Origin: Thioclava sp. GXIMD2076
GTDB lineage: Bacteria; Pseudomonadota; Alphaproteobacteria; Rhodobacterales; Rhodobacteraceae
Reading direction: 5' to 3'
Assembly (NCBI RefSeq): GCF_037949795.1
Contig: NZ_CP149932.1
Location: 1,105,001-1,169,000 of the forward strand
DNA: 64,000 nucleotides
Shown here: positions 8,823 to 17,541 of the stretch, one piece after another
How the letters are laid out: each line of letters starts with the position of its first letter
Position numbering within the stretch: the first letter of the stretch is position 1
Program-made: the position numbers and the translations under genes
Notes under the pieces: model-generated
Database searches by the model: none
Told to the model about the DNA's origin: nothing
What the model saw: the letters and a program-made list of their open reading frames with translations, nothing else

Positions 8823-9260
8823 CTACCAGCGATCTAGGGCGACCTCGTCGCTCTGCTTCGCGGCGACCCATTCGCTCCGATCGGCGAAATGCTCTTTTTT
8901 CCAGAAGGGCGCGCGGGATTTCAGGAAATCCATCAGATAGTCGGCCGCCTCGAAAGCGGCCTTGCGATGGGGACTGGCGGTGGCCACCATCATGATCTCG
9001 TCACCCGGCTCCAGCCGGCCAATCCGGTGGATGATGGTCACATTGGTCAGCGCCCAGCGGGTCTGCGCGTCTTCGGCGATCTTGACCAAAGCGCGTTCGG
9101 TCATGCCGGGATAATGTTCCAGTTCCAGTGCTTGTAATGTGCCGGTGTCGTCGCGCACGATCCCTGTGAAGCTGACCACGGCACCCGCACGGCCGCCATG
9201 GCCGAACCCTTTCAGCTCTGCGCCCAGATCGAACGGGGCCTCCTGCACCAGAACGCGCAT
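8823..9260 (-). CDS. moaE: Molybdopterin synthase catalytic subunit
   Basis: The large subunit of molybdopterin synthase, which puts dithiolene sulfur into precursor Z using thiocarboxylated MoaD. The 145-residue sequence has the family blocks HRIGRLEPGDEIMMVA (78-93), the HR pair at 98-99 and the catalytic lysine region FWKKEHF (119-125). It follows moaD by one base and is the last gene of the leftward uvrC-pgsA-moaD-moaE run. Confidence 0.95.
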   Translation of the reverse strand: MRVLVQEAPFDLGAELKGFGHGGRAGAVVSFTGIVRDDTGTLQALELEHYPGMTERALVKIAEDAQTRWALTNVTIIHRIGRLEPGDEIMMVATASPHRKAAFEAADYLMDFLKSRAPFWKKEHFADRSEWVAAKQSDEVALDRW

Positions 9261-9261
9261 G

Positions 9262-9513
9262 TCACCCTCCTGTCATCGGCGGAAAGAAGGCAATTTCGCG
9301 AGTCTCGCCAAGAGGTGTGTCGAAATCGGAGAGTTCTTGATCGAGCGCCACCCGCAGCGCCGTCAGATCGGCCAGGGCGGCGGCATGATAGTCGCTGCGG
9401 GTGCGCAGCTCCTCGACCAGTTCCGCCGCAGTCTGCGCCTCTGTCTCTACGGTTTCGCGGGCCGCGCCGATCCGCTCGCGCACCCATGCGAAATAGACCA
9501 GTTCGCGCTTCAT
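9262..9513 (-). CDS. moaD: Molybdopterin synthase sulfur-carrier subunit
   Basis: 83 residues, a ubiquitin-like sulfur carrier ending in the required Gly-Gly that becomes a thiocarboxylate. The ATG at 9511-9513 overlaps the pgsA stop by four bases; the open frame extends upstream but that part is antisense-like shadow of pgsA. It is partner of the adjacent moaE product. Confidence 0.92.
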   Translation of the reverse strand: MKRELVYFAWVRERIGAARETVETEAQTAAELVEELRTRSDYHAAALADLTALRVALDQELSDFDTPLGETREIAFFPPMTGG

Positions 9514-10133
9514 TTCGGGCCTCTCAGATAGGGTAGTGCCTTGCGGAAATAGTCCCAGCCGGTGATCGCTGTCAGGATGGCCGCGATCCAGATCAGCACG
9601 ATCCCTGCATGGGTGGCCAGATCGGCGGGCGTCAGGCCGGTGGGCAGGTCGCCCTCGCCCACGCGCGGCGGGCGGCCCGTTTCGACATAGGTCAGCCCTG
9701 TGCCGAGGAAGAGGATGGCGATTGCCACCATTTGCGCCGTGGTTTTCCATTTGGCGAGTCTGGTCACTTTCAGCTTGCCGGAATCGGTACCGAGGAACTC
9801 GCGCAGCCCTGCCACGAATGTCTCGCGGAAGAGGATGACCGTCACCGGCAGGATGAGCCATGGGTTCATCCCCGAATACCCCGTGAGGATCACCAGCGCG
9901 ATCACCACCATCGCCTTATCGGCGATGGGGTCCAGCATCGCGCCGAATTTGCTCTCTTGGCCCCAGGAGCGGGCCAGATAGCCGTCGAACCAGTCAGTGA
10001 TCGCCGCGACGATGAATAGCGCAAGGGCCAGAAAATCCGCCCAGGGGCGGCTGAAATACAAAAACATCACCGCAACACCGGGGGCGGCAACGAGCCTCAA
10101 TACAGTGAGGATATTGGGAAGGGTCCACGTCAT
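9510..10133 (-). CDS. pgsA: CDP-diacylglycerol--glycerol-3-phosphate 3-phosphatidyltransferase
   Basis: Makes phosphatidylglycerol phosphate from CDP-diacylglycerol and glycerol-3-phosphate at the inner membrane. The 207-residue protein contains the complete CDP-alcohol phosphotransferase motif (D..DG..AR, then G...D...D) between about residues 42 and 66, and several hydrophobic helices. It lies downstream of uvrC in the same direction, an order also found in E. coli (uvrC-pgsA), here with a radical SAM gene between them. Confidence 0.95.
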   Translation of the reverse strand: MTWTLPNILTVLRLVAAPGVAVMFLYFSRPWADFLALALFIVAAITDWFDGYLARSWGQESKFGAMLDPIADKAMVVIALVILTGYSGMNPWLILPVTVILFRETFVAGLREFLGTDSGKLKVTRLAKWKTTAQMVAIAILFLGTGLTYVETGRPPRVGEGDLPTGLTPADLATHAGIVLIWIAAILTAITGWDYFRKALPYLRGPK

Positions 10134-10174
10134 GGGGGCAAGTTAACCGCGTCGTTCAGGAAGGGGAAGGGGCT

Positions 10175-11197
10175 TCACCTTTTGGGGTCAAGATAGTCGT
10201 GAATCCGGCCTTGCCAATCGGTGACTTTCCAATGGCCCGAGGATTGTTGCGTAAAATACTCGGCCGAGACGGGCACTTTGCCAAAGCCGCCCGGAATATC
10301 GAGCACATAGGTGGGCAGGCAATGACCCGAAATCCGCCCGCGCAGGGCGCGCATCAGGGCACGGCCCTCATCGATCGTAGTGCGGAAATGCGAGGTGCCG
10401 CGGGCCAGATCGCAGTGATGCAGGTAATAGGGCTTCACCCGCAGGGCCGAGAGCGTGGTGAAGAGGTCGGCCAGCGCCTGCGTGCTGTCATTGACCCCGC
10501 GCAGAAGAACCGATTGCGAGATCACTGGGATGCCCGCATCGACAAGCCGTGCAAGGGCTGCGCGGGCATTGGGGGTCAGCTCGGCGGCATGGTTGGTATG
10601 CAGCACCAGCCACGGCGCAAGGCGCAGGCTGGCCAGCAGCTGTGTCAGCTCGGGGGTGATACGCTCGGGGGCCACGACCGGCACGCGGGTGTGGAAGCGG
10701 ACCATCGCGAGATGCGGGATGGCATCGAGCCGCGTCAGCACATCGCGCAGACGGCGCGGCGACAGGGTCAGCGGGTCGCCCCCTGTCAACACCACCTCGC
10801 GCAGGGTAGGGGTGGCGGCGATATAATCGAGCGCGGCATCCAGTTGGGCAGGCGGCAGCGGGCCGGTCTCGCCCACGGTCTCGCGACGGAAGCAGAAACG
10901 GCAATAGACATCGCAGGTCTTGGTGATGTGTAAGATCACGCGGTCGGGATAGCGATGGGTCAGCCCTTTGACCGGCGAATGCGCCTGATCGCCGATCGGG
11001 TCGGCCAGTTCTTCGGGAAGAGTGGTGAGTTCGGCGGCTGTCGGCACGAATTGCGCGGCAATCGCCTGATCGTCCATCTGCATCTCGGGCGTGATGCGGA
11101 TACGGAACTCCTGTGCGACCCGCGCCAGTAGGGCGGGGTCTTCGGTGCTCAGTCCGGCGGCGGCCAGATCATCGGGGGTGGTCAGCGCGTGGGTCAT
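10175..11197 (-). CDS. Lysine 2,3-aminomutase-family radical SAM protein (KamA/EpmB-like)
   Basis: 340 residues from the ATG at 11197. It has the radical SAM cluster cysteines CX3CX2C (C95, C99, C102), GGDPLTLSP, and a C-terminal region LDIPGGFGKVPV typical of PLP-dependent lysine 2,3-aminomutases. The size is that of EpmB, which beta-lysylates elongation factor P, rather than the longer clostridial KamA. No efp or epmA gene is nearby. A TTG at 11233, overlapping the uvrC stop, would add 12 residues and has GAGAAGGG directly before it, so the true start is uncertain. Confidence 0.82.
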   Translation of the reverse strand: MTHALTTPDDLAAAGLSTEDPALLARVAQEFRIRITPEMQMDDQAIAAQFVPTAAELTTLPEELADPIGDQAHSPVKGLTHRYPDRVILHITKTCDVYCRFCFRRETVGETGPLPPAQLDAALDYIAATPTLREVVLTGGDPLTLSPRRLRDVLTRLDAIPHLAMVRFHTRVPVVAPERITPELTQLLASLRLAPWLVLHTNHAAELTPNARAALARLVDAGIPVISQSVLLRGVNDSTQALADLFTTLSALRVKPYYLHHCDLARGTSHFRTTIDEGRALMRALRGRISGHCLPTYVLDIPGGFGKVPVSAEYFTQQSSGHWKVTDWQGRIHDYLDPKR

Positions 11198-11229
11198 GGG
11201 CTGCGCGCTACGCCCCGGCGGCCAATCGG

Positions 11230-13098
11230 TCAACCCTTCTCGTTGAAGAAGTTGTAGACGGTCTCGGCGGTGGCCTCGGAAATGCCCGGAACCTCCATCA
11301 GGTCGGTCAGCCCTGCGCGGCTGACCGCCTTGGCCGAGCCGAAATGCGTCAGCAACGCCCGTTTGCGGGTCGCGCCGATGCCCGGGATTTCATCCAGCGG
11401 ATTGGCGAGATTGGCCTTGGCGCGTTTGGCGCGATGGGTGCCGATGGCCCAGCGGTGGGCCTCGTCGCGCAGGCGCTGGATGTAATAGAGCACCGGATCC
11501 TGCCGCGGCAGCGCCATGACGGGGCGGCCCGTGCGGTAGAATTCCTCCTTGCCCTGATCGCGGTCGATCCCCTTGGCCACGCCGACCATCGGCACATCGG
11601 CCACGCCCAGATCATCCATGATCTCCTGCACCGCCGAGACCTGCCCCGCGCCGCCATCGATCAGCAGTAGGTCGGGCCAGGCGTCGGTCTTGCGCTCGGG
11701 GTCTTCCTTCAGAAGGCGCTGGAAGCGCCGCGTCAGCACCTCTTTCATCATGCCGAAGTCATCGCCCGGAGTGACCTCGGTATCCTTGATGTTATATTTG
11801 CGATACTGGCTTTTGAGGAACCCTTCCGGCCCCGCCACGATCATGCCGCCCACGGCATGGGCGCCCTGAATATGGGAGTTGTCATAGACCTCGATCCGCT
11901 CGGGGATCTTGGGCAGGGCAAAGGCCTCGGCCACGCCCTTCAGCAGTTTCGCCTGTGCTTGGCTTTCCGACATCTTCCGGCCAAGGCTCTCGCGGGCATT
12001 GCGATGGGCGTTCTCCACCAACTCGGCCTTCTCGCCGCGCTTGGGGACCAGAATCTCGACTTTGCGCTCAGCCTTTTGGGAGAGCGCCTCCGTCATCAGG
12101 TCCTCATCCTCGATCGGATGCGACAGCAGGATCTGTTTGGGCGGTGGACGGTTGTCGTAGAATTGCGCCAGAAACGCCTCCAGCACCTCTGCCTCATCGG
12201 CACCCGAGCCCGTCTTGGGGTAGAAATCGTGATTGCCCCAGCTTTGATTGGCACGGATGAAGAAGACCTGCACGCAGGCCTGCCCGCCTTCCATATGCAG
12301 CGCCACCACATCCGCCTCGGCCACGCCGCGCGGGTTGATGCCCTGCGATTGCTGCACATTGGTTAGCGCCTTGATCCGGTCGCGCAACGCGGCGGCACGC
12401 TCGAACTCCATATCCTCGGAGGCAGCCTGCATCTGCTCGGCCAGCTCGCGCTGGATCGAGGTGGTTTTACCCTCGAGGAAGCGCTTGGCATCCTCCACGA
12501 GCTGGGCGTAATCGGCTTCGGAGATCTTGCCGACACAGGGCGCCGCGCAGCGTTTGATCTGGTATTGCAGGCAGGGCCGCGTGCGCCCCGAGAACTGGCT
12601 GTCCGAGCAGTTGCGCAGCAAAAACACCCGTTCGAGATGGTTGAGCGTGCGGTTCACCGCCCCCGCAGAGGCGAAGGGGCCGAAATAATAGCCCTTCTGT
12701 TTGCGCGCCCCGCGATGCTTGGTGATCATCGGGAAAGGATGGTCGGTGGGGATCAGGATATTGGGGAAGCTCTTGTCGTCGCGCAGGAGCACGTTGTAGC
12801 GGGGCTTGAGCTGCTTGATGAGGTTCTGTTCCAGAAGCAGCGCCTCGGTCTCGGTGCGCGTGGTCAGGAACATCATGAAGCGCGTTTCCGAGATCATCCG
12901 CGCGATCCGTGCCGAATGACCCGAATGGCGCGCATAATTCGACACGCGCGCCTTCAGGTTGCGGGCCTTGCCGACATAGAGCACCTCGTTCTGGGCATTC
13001 AGCATCCGGTAAACGCCGGGCGATGAGTCCAGACGTTTCACATAATCGGCGATCAGATCATGGCCGCGCAACGGGGCAGGCTGTGCATTGTCGTTCAA
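11230..13098 (-). CDS. uvrC: Excinuclease ABC subunit C
   Basis: The dual-incision nuclease of nucleotide excision repair. In 622 residues: GIY-YIG nuclease domain (about 25-105), a cysteine cluster region, UVR motif (about 215-250) that contacts UvrB, the RNase H-like second nuclease, and a C-terminal helix-hairpin-helix ([13 protein letters not shown]). The start appears to be TTG: the codon at 13096-13098 follows GAGG with five bases between and there is no ATG before the GIY-YIG domain. It heads the leftward cluster, and the 338-bp gap upstream should hold its promoter. Confidence 0.96.
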   Translation of the reverse strand: MNDNAQPAPLRGHDLIADYVKRLDSSPGVYRMLNAQNEVLYVGKARNLKARVSNYARHSGHSARIARMISETRFMMFLTTRTETEALLLEQNLIKQLKPRYNVLLRDDKSFPNILIPTDHPFPMITKHRGARKQKGYYFGPFASAGAVNRTLNHLERVFLLRNCSDSQFSGRTRPCLQYQIKRCAAPCVGKISEADYAQLVEDAKRFLEGKTTSIQRELAEQMQAASEDMEFERAAALRDRIKALTNVQQSQGINPRGVAEADVVALHMEGGQACVQVFFIRANQSWGNHDFYPKTGSGADEAEVLEAFLAQFYDNRPPPKQILLSHPIEDEDLMTEALSQKAERKVEILVPKRGEKAELVENAHRNARESLGRKMSESQAQAKLLKGVAEAFALPKIPERIEVYDNSHIQGAHAVGGMIVAGPEGFLKSQYRKYNIKDTEVTPGDDFGMMKEVLTRRFQRLLKEDPERKTDAWPDLLLIDGGAGQVSAVQEIMDDLGVADVPMVGVAKGIDRDQGKEEFYRTGRPVMALPRQDPVLYYIQRLRDEAHRWAIGTHRAKRAKANLANPLDEIPGIGATRKRALLTHFGSAKAVSRAGLTDLMEVPGISEATAETVYNFFNEKG

Positions 13099-13436
13099 GG
13101 TAACCTCGTTCCGGTTGTCCTAAGGGGAGTTAATCATTCACCCCCGATTTTTTAACCATCCGATTCTATTGATCTCTTCGCTCCCCTTTCGGGAAAAGCA
13201 AGAGTGGAGACTTTCCACGACTCTTGTGGATAAGCTTGTAGATATCCGCGGGGAAAGCACGAATTTGCCTTGTAACACTGGCATGTCATTGCTTTGCCCG
13301 TTTTTTGTGCATTTTTGTAGCCGTTTGAATCCAAAGGAAAAATAATTTTACTGCTGTAACAGGCTGAAAAGATTAGGACTTTGGTAACCGTTTGCAGGCG
13401 CGGCTCTGGCGAATATTAACGCGGTTTTGCGCGTGA
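13099..13436. other. AT-richer intergenic region upstream of uvrC with a DnaA box and GANTC sites
   Basis: This is the only gene-free stretch over 300 bases. It is visibly richer in A/T than its surroundings and contains one perfect DnaA-box sequence (TGTGGATAA, 13225-13233), three GANTC methylation sites (13162, 13219, 13327), and an imperfect hairpin (CAAGAG/CTCTTG, 13199-13226) ending at the DnaA box. A short ACGCG hairpin just after the SDR stop may end that transcript. I see no convincing gene here; it must carry the uvrC promoter. Confidence 0.55.
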
Positions 13437-14213
13437 TTATTCCGTTCCCAATATGTCCGGCGTCTGCCAGCCCAGATGTTGTCCGCCATCGGTGCAGATC
13501 AGCTGTCCGGTGACCGATTTGGCGTCCATCAGATAGGTGAGTGCCGCGCGGATATCCTCGGGGTCGGAGCCGCGTTCGAGGATGGTGGACTGGCGCTGTT
13601 TGGTGAAATGCTCGAGCGTCTGGCGCCCGCCCTGCAGCGTCGGCCCCGGTCCGATAGCATTCACGCGGATATCGGGGGCAAGCCCCATGGCCGCCGTGCG
13701 GGTCAGTGCCCAGAGCCCCATCTTGGCCAACGTATAGGTCGAGAATTCCGGCGTCAGCTTTCGCACCCGCTGGTCGATCATATTGATCACCATCGCCTGC
13801 GCACGCGGCTCGCCCGCGCTGCGATCCGCCTTGGGGGCCTGTTCGGCAAAGGCCTGCGTCAGCACATAGGGCGCGCGCAGATTGGATTCCATATGCCGGT
13901 CCCAGCTCGTGCGGGTGGCCGTGTGGATATTGTCATATTCGAACACGGAGGCATTGTTGACCAGCAGATCGATCGGGGCACCGAGCGCCTTTGCCGCCGC
14001 AGGCAGCAGCGGCACCACCTGAGCCTCGTCCAAGAGATCGGCCTGCAGGGTGACCGCGCGCACGCCATGGGCGCGGCAGGCCCGAGCCGTGTCCTCGGCT
14101 TCGGCTTCCGAACCGTGGTAATGGATGGCCACGTTGCAGCCACGGGCTGCCAAAGTCAAAGCCATCGCGCGGCCCAGACGTCTGGCTCCGCCGGTGATCA
14201 GGGCATTGTGCAT
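13437..14213 (-). CDS. SDR family oxidoreductase, pteridine-reductase/FolM-like
   Basis: 258 residues from the ATG at 14213, which has a strong GGAGGAG site. The cofactor loop is TGGARRLG (7-14): the Arg in the TGxxxRxG pattern is a mark of pteridine reductases and FolM (NADPH-dependent dihydromonapterin reductase) rather than ordinary SDRs. The YTLAK active-site motif follows. A role in reducing pterin or folate is inferred. It follows the CaCA antiporter gene closely and is probably in the same operon. Confidence 0.8.
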   Translation of the reverse strand: MHNALITGGARRLGRAMALTLAARGCNVAIHYHGSEAEAEDTARACRAHGVRAVTLQADLLDEAQVVPLLPAAAKALGAPIDLLVNNASVFEYDNIHTATRTSWDRHMESNLRAPYVLTQAFAEQAPKADRSAGEPRAQAMVINMIDQRVRKLTPEFSTYTLAKMGLWALTRTAAMGLAPDIRVNAIGPGPTLQGGRQTLEHFTKQRQSTILERGSDPEDIRAALTYLMDAKSVTGQLICTDGGQHLGWQTPDILGTE

Positions 14214-14241
14214 GGTTTTCTCCTCCGGCACGCTTGGGATA

Positions 14242-15183
14242 TCAGGCGACGATTGCCACCACATAGCCGATATAGGCCAGTGTGAACGCGATGCCCGTCA
14301 TTTGGCCGAGCGATTTCCTGAAGAAGATGAATGGCCCGAGAACGAGGGTCGCTGCAAGCATGACCCAGAGATCGACGCGCAGCATTTCCGGCGGCACCGG
14401 CATGGTGCCGAAGAGCCCCGCGATGCCCAGAATGAACAGCAGGTTGAAGATATTGGAGCCGATGACATTGCCCAGAGCGACATCAGCACGGCCCTTGAGG
14501 GCGGCCGAGATCGAGGTGGCAAGCTCGGGCAGGGAGGTGCCCACCGCTACCAGCGTCAGCCCGATCACCGCATCCGAGATGCCCATGGCGCTGGCAATAT
14601 CGGAGGCGCCCGAAACCAGAAGATTGGCGCCGATCGGCAGGCCGATCAGCCCGAGGATGATGTAGACCGCAATGGCGCGACCGGTGATGCTGTCCTCGGC
14701 ACCTTCCACCTCCTCGTCATCGCGGTCACGGCGATGGCCGAGCGCCTGCAGGATCTGGCGGGTCAGGATCGCGCCGATGGCCACAAGCAGCACCACAGCC
14801 TTCCACCATGTGATCGGCCCTGTCACGGCCAGCGCGATGAACAGCACGGTCGAGCCCAGCATCATCAGATAGCTCTCGCGCGTGTCATGGGTATGGGTAT
14901 GGATCACAGAGATCAGCGCCGGAAGCCCCAGCACCAGAAGGATATTGGCCGTGTTCGAGCCGATGACATTGCCAAGCGCGATGGAAGGGTTGTCATTGAG
15001 GACTGCCGTGATCGAGACCAGCAACTCGGGCGCGGAGGTGCCGAAGGCCACGACGGTCAGGCTGACGATCAACGCTGGAATGCCGAGCCGGAGCGACAGG
15101 TTCACCGCCCCCTTGACCAGCCAGTCGCCTGCGAACACAAGCAGGACAAGTCCCGCGACAACCATTGCGATATCTATCAGCAC
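14242..15183 (-). CDS. Calcium/sodium antiporter (CaCA family, YrbG-like)
   Basis: A 313-residue inner-membrane cation/Ca2+ exchanger. Two inverted halves each carry the alpha-repeat signature: GTSAPELLVS with GNVIGSN, and GTSLPELATS with GNVIGSN; the acidic residues in these repeats bind the ions. A loop of charged residues separates the halves. The start is GTG at 15183 after GAGGAG with six-base spacing; open frame further upstream is not supported. About ten helices are expected. Confidence 0.9.
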   Translation of the reverse strand: MLIDIAMVVAGLVLLVFAGDWLVKGAVNLSLRLGIPALIVSLTVVAFGTSAPELLVSITAVLNDNPSIALGNVIGSNTANILLVLGLPALISVIHTHTHDTRESYLMMLGSTVLFIALAVTGPITWWKAVVLLVAIGAILTRQILQALGHRRDRDDEEVEGAEDSITGRAIAVYIILGLIGLPIGANLLVSGASDIASAMGISDAVIGLTLVAVGTSLPELATSISAALKGRADVALGNVIGSNIFNLLFILGIAGLFGTMPVPPEMLRVDLWVMLAATLVLGPFIFFRKSLGQMTGIAFTLAYIGYVVAIVA

Positions 15184-15193
15184 GAAGGGCTCC

Positions 15194-15379
15194 TCAGCCT
15201 TTTGAAGAATGATGGCCACAAGGGCAACGCCCCGAGCCGATCTTGGGACGCCCGCAATCGGGGCAGCGTGTCTTGCCAAGGCGCTTCGCGCCGGGCAGAC
15301 CTTTGGGAAGGCGCAGCCTGCCGAACATGGCCAGAACGGCCATGACGAGCAGGAAGATCGCCATCACCTTCAGAAGCAT
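15194..15379 (-). CDS. Small membrane protein with zinc-ribbon tail
   Basis: 61 residues: an N-terminal hydrophobic helix (about 1-19), a basic linker, and a C-terminal zinc-ribbon-like motif CPDCG...CPCG with four cysteines. The first C pair is C39/C42. The gene starts one base past the S49 peptidase stop and ends 10 bases before the antiporter start, so it belongs to that operon. It is too conserved in composition to be chance but has no known function; a regulatory or assembly partner of either neighbour is possible. Confidence 0.7.
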   Translation of the reverse strand: MLLKVMAIFLLVMAVLAMFGRLRLPKGLPGAKRLGKTRCPDCGRPKIGSGRCPCGHHSSKG

Positions 15380-15380
15380 C

Positions 15381-16220
15381 CTAGAGCCCGTAACGGGCCC
15401 GGAGGGCGCGCTCCTCTGCTTCGAGCAATGCCGCGCCGACCGCCTCCTGCGCGATCTGGCTGCCGAAAGAGGCGCCGAAACGCTTGAAGATGGATTTCTT
15501 CTGGGTGAAGGGGATCAGCCGGACCTTCTCGCCATAGAGCTCCTTGAGCTTGGGCACCGCATGCGAGAGGCCGTCAATCAGGCCGGTACCCTCGGCCAGT
15601 GCCTGACGGCCCGTCCAGACATCACCGGTGAACAGATCGCGTTCAGTGGTCAGGCGCGTTCCGCGGCGGGCGCGCACATGGTCCTTGAAGCTTTCATGCA
15701 TGTCTTCCAACAGAGCCTTCAGCCGGTCGATATCTTCGGGCTTTTCAGGACGGAACGGGTCCATGAAGCTTTTCGAGCCGCCCGCCGTATGCACGCGCCG
15801 CTCCACGCCATGCTTCCCGATAAACTGGTCGAAGCCGAAACCCGAGGAGATCACCCCGATCGAGCCCACGACCGAGGTCGGATCGGTCCAGATATCATCC
15901 GCTGCACAGGCCAGCCAGTAGCCGCCCGACGCGGCCACATCCTCCACGAAGGCATGGACCGGCACGCCGGTTTCATCGGCCAGACGCCGGATCCGGGAAG
16001 CGATCAGCGCGCTCTGCACAGGCGATCCGCCGGGCGAGTTGATGATCAGCGCCACTGCCGTGGGTCTGGCCTTGCGGAAGGCGCGCTCGATCAGCGGGCC
16101 CACCGAGGCATCCGAGAGCCCCGCAGATCCGGGACGGGAGATGCCGATCGCCCCTTGCAGGCGGATCAGCGCGACGCGCGGCTCTTTGCGCCGCAGGGGG
16201 AGAAGGGCTTTGAAATCCAT
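15381..16220 (-). CDS. S49 family (SppA/SohB-like) serine peptidase
   Basis: 279 residues, similar to signal peptide peptidase A short forms. It has the INSPGGSP oxyanion-loop motif (about 70) and the nucleophile Ser in AASGGYWLA (about 114), followed by GSIGVISSG. The short form has one peptidase domain and would work as an oligomer. No clear N-terminal membrane anchor is present, so location is uncertain. First gene of a leftward operon with the zinc-ribbon peptide, the antiporter and the SDR. Confidence 0.87.
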   Translation of the reverse strand: MDFKALLPLRRKEPRVALIRLQGAIGISRPGSAGLSDASVGPLIERAFRKARPTAVALIINSPGGSPVQSALIASRIRRLADETGVPVHAFVEDVAASGGYWLACAADDIWTDPTSVVGSIGVISSGFGFDQFIGKHGVERRVHTAGGSKSFMDPFRPEKPEDIDRLKALLEDMHESFKDHVRARRGTRLTTERDLFTGDVWTGRQALAEGTGLIDGLSHAVPKLKELYGEKVRLIPFTQKKSIFKRFGASFGSQIAQEAVGAALLEAEERALRARYGL

Positions 16221-16322
16221 GGTGGGGGATGTAAGTCCTCGGACAGAGCCCTACAAGCAAGCCGCTGTCCTTTTCGTGAAGTTTTCGCATAATCGCCCGC
16301 ACAGAAGGGCAGGGAGGTCCGC

Positions 16323-17099
16323 ATGATCCAGCCAATCCGTCAGCAGACTCTGGCCATAGGTGCCACCGGAGCCGCAGAGCCGCTGATCGAGCCTTTGATC
16401 GAGGAGGTGCCGGTGGCGCTGGTCTTTGACGGGGTGACACAGGCCGTGATGATGGCGACCCCCGCCGATCTGGAGGATTTCCTGCGCGGATTTGCTGTAA
16501 GCGAGGGGATCATCGCACAGGGCGAGAGCCTGACCGGCATCGAGATCGTGCCCCAGTCGCGCGGGATTGAGGCGCGGGCATGGTTGCCTGCAAGGGCGGG
16601 CGCGGCCTTCCGCGACAGGCGGCGCGTGATAGCGGGGCCGGTAGGATGCGGGCTGTGCGGCATCGACAGTCTTTCACAGGCGCTGCGCGAGGTGCCACAC
16701 AGAGCCTACCGGCCTGTGCTGGGGCTTGCCGAGGCAGCGCAGGCGCTCGACGCGCTGCGCGAGGCGCAGGTGCTGCAGGACGAGACCCGCGCCTGCCATG
16801 CGGCGGGGCTCTGGGTGGCGGGTGGTTTGCGGCTCTGTCGCGAGGATGTGGGACGCCATAACGCGCTCGACAAGCTGATCGGGGCGGTGGGAGCTGTGCC
16901 CGAGGGAGCTGCTATCATCATGACCTCGCGGATCTCGGTGGATCTGGTGCAAAAAGCCGCGATGATTGGGGCGGGCGCGATTGTGTCGCCCTCGGCCCCC
17001 ACGGGGCTGGCAGTCGAGGAGGCGCGTATGGCGGGGCTCCAGTTGATCGCACGGGCCCGCCACGCGCCCGAGGGTCGGGCTGATTACACCGCTTTCTGA
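16323..17099 (+). CDS. fdhD: Formate dehydrogenase sulfurtransferase FdhD
   Basis: Transfers sulfur to the molybdenum cofactor of formate dehydrogenase. The 258-residue protein has the essential cysteine pair in CGLCGID (C109, C112) and the REDVGRHNALDK motif. The start follows GGGAGG. No formate dehydrogenase structural gene is in the window, though moaD/moaE are, so it probably serves a distant fds or fdh operon. It ends at a GC-rich hairpin followed by TTTT (17180-17199). Confidence 0.94.
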   Translation: MIQPIRQQTLAIGATGAAEPLIEPLIEEVPVALVFDGVTQAVMMATPADLEDFLRGFAVSEGIIAQGESLTGIEIVPQSRGIEARAWLPARAGAAFRDRRRVIAGPVGCGLCGIDSLSQALREVPHRAYRPVLGLAEAAQALDALREAQVLQDETRACHAAGLWVAGGLRLCREDVGRHNALDKLIGAVGAVPEGAAIIMTSRISVDLVQKAAMIGAGAIVSPSAPTGLAVEEARMAGLQLIARARHAPEGRADYTAF

Positions 17100-17179
17100 T
17101 CCGTTCGGAGACATCGCAGGCGGCGGACGGGCGGCGCCGGAGCGCAGGCCGGTGATAGCAATGTGGGGCGCGACTAGCG

Positions 17180-17199
17180 CGGGGGGCGCCCCCGGTTTT
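17180..17199 (+). terminator. Probable terminator of fdhD
   Basis: A CGGGG/CCCCG stem with a five-base loop is followed by GTTTT. It overlaps the 3' end of the convergent small membrane-protein gene. Confidence 0.45.
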
Positions 17200-17512
17200 A
17201 GCTGTCGAGCTTGGAGCGCAACTCCTCGGCGTCGCGGCGGGCATCGCGCAGACCTTCCATCGCGGCACGCAACTCCGCTTCGGACTGGTGCAGCTGGTTG
17301 GTCAGTTCCGCTTCGCGATGCTCGATATAGGCTAGGGCACGTTCGCGGGTATCCTCGGCCTCGTGCAGGGCATGGGCCATCTGTTCCAACTCGCCCATAT
17401 CGGCTTTACTCACGCGGGTCAGGCGGTGCAGCAGCCAGCAGGCAAACCATCCAAGGCAGAAGGCGATGAAAAGAATGATGGCTGTGGCAAAAACGAATTC
17501 GGTTCTGTTCAT
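17198..17512 (-). CDS. Small membrane-anchored coiled-coil protein
   Basis: 104 residues: one N-terminal transmembrane helix (about 7-29), then a long charged, heptad-rich helix (about 38-104) with strong Glu/Ala/Arg coiled-coil character. I do not recognise the family. The gene lies 29 bases downstream of the large BON/OmpA envelope protein on the same strand and may be co-transcribed, suggesting an envelope role. Coding potential is supported by the clean membrane-plus-coiled-coil design. Confidence 0.65.
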   Translation of the reverse strand: MNRTEFVFATAIILFIAFCLGWFACWLLHRLTRVSKADMGELEQMAHALHEAEDTRERALAYIEHREAELTNQLHQSEAELRAAMEGLRDARRDAEELRSKLDS

Positions 17513-17541
17513 ATCATAGGGTCCCGCGGGCTTTCATCCGG

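Noticed and set aside
13091..13112. A LexA-type SOS box before uvrC
   Set aside because: Two GTTC motifs occur but are 11 bases apart instead of the seven expected for the alphaproteobacterial LexA site.
13152..13334. A 60-codon frame on the minus strand in the uvrC upstream gap
   Set aside because: No ribosome site, mixed composition and overlap with regulatory-looking sequence; likely chance.
13099..13436. Confident call of a replication origin
   Set aside because: Only one strong DnaA box was found and skew cannot be computed here, so it is kept only as a hypothesis.
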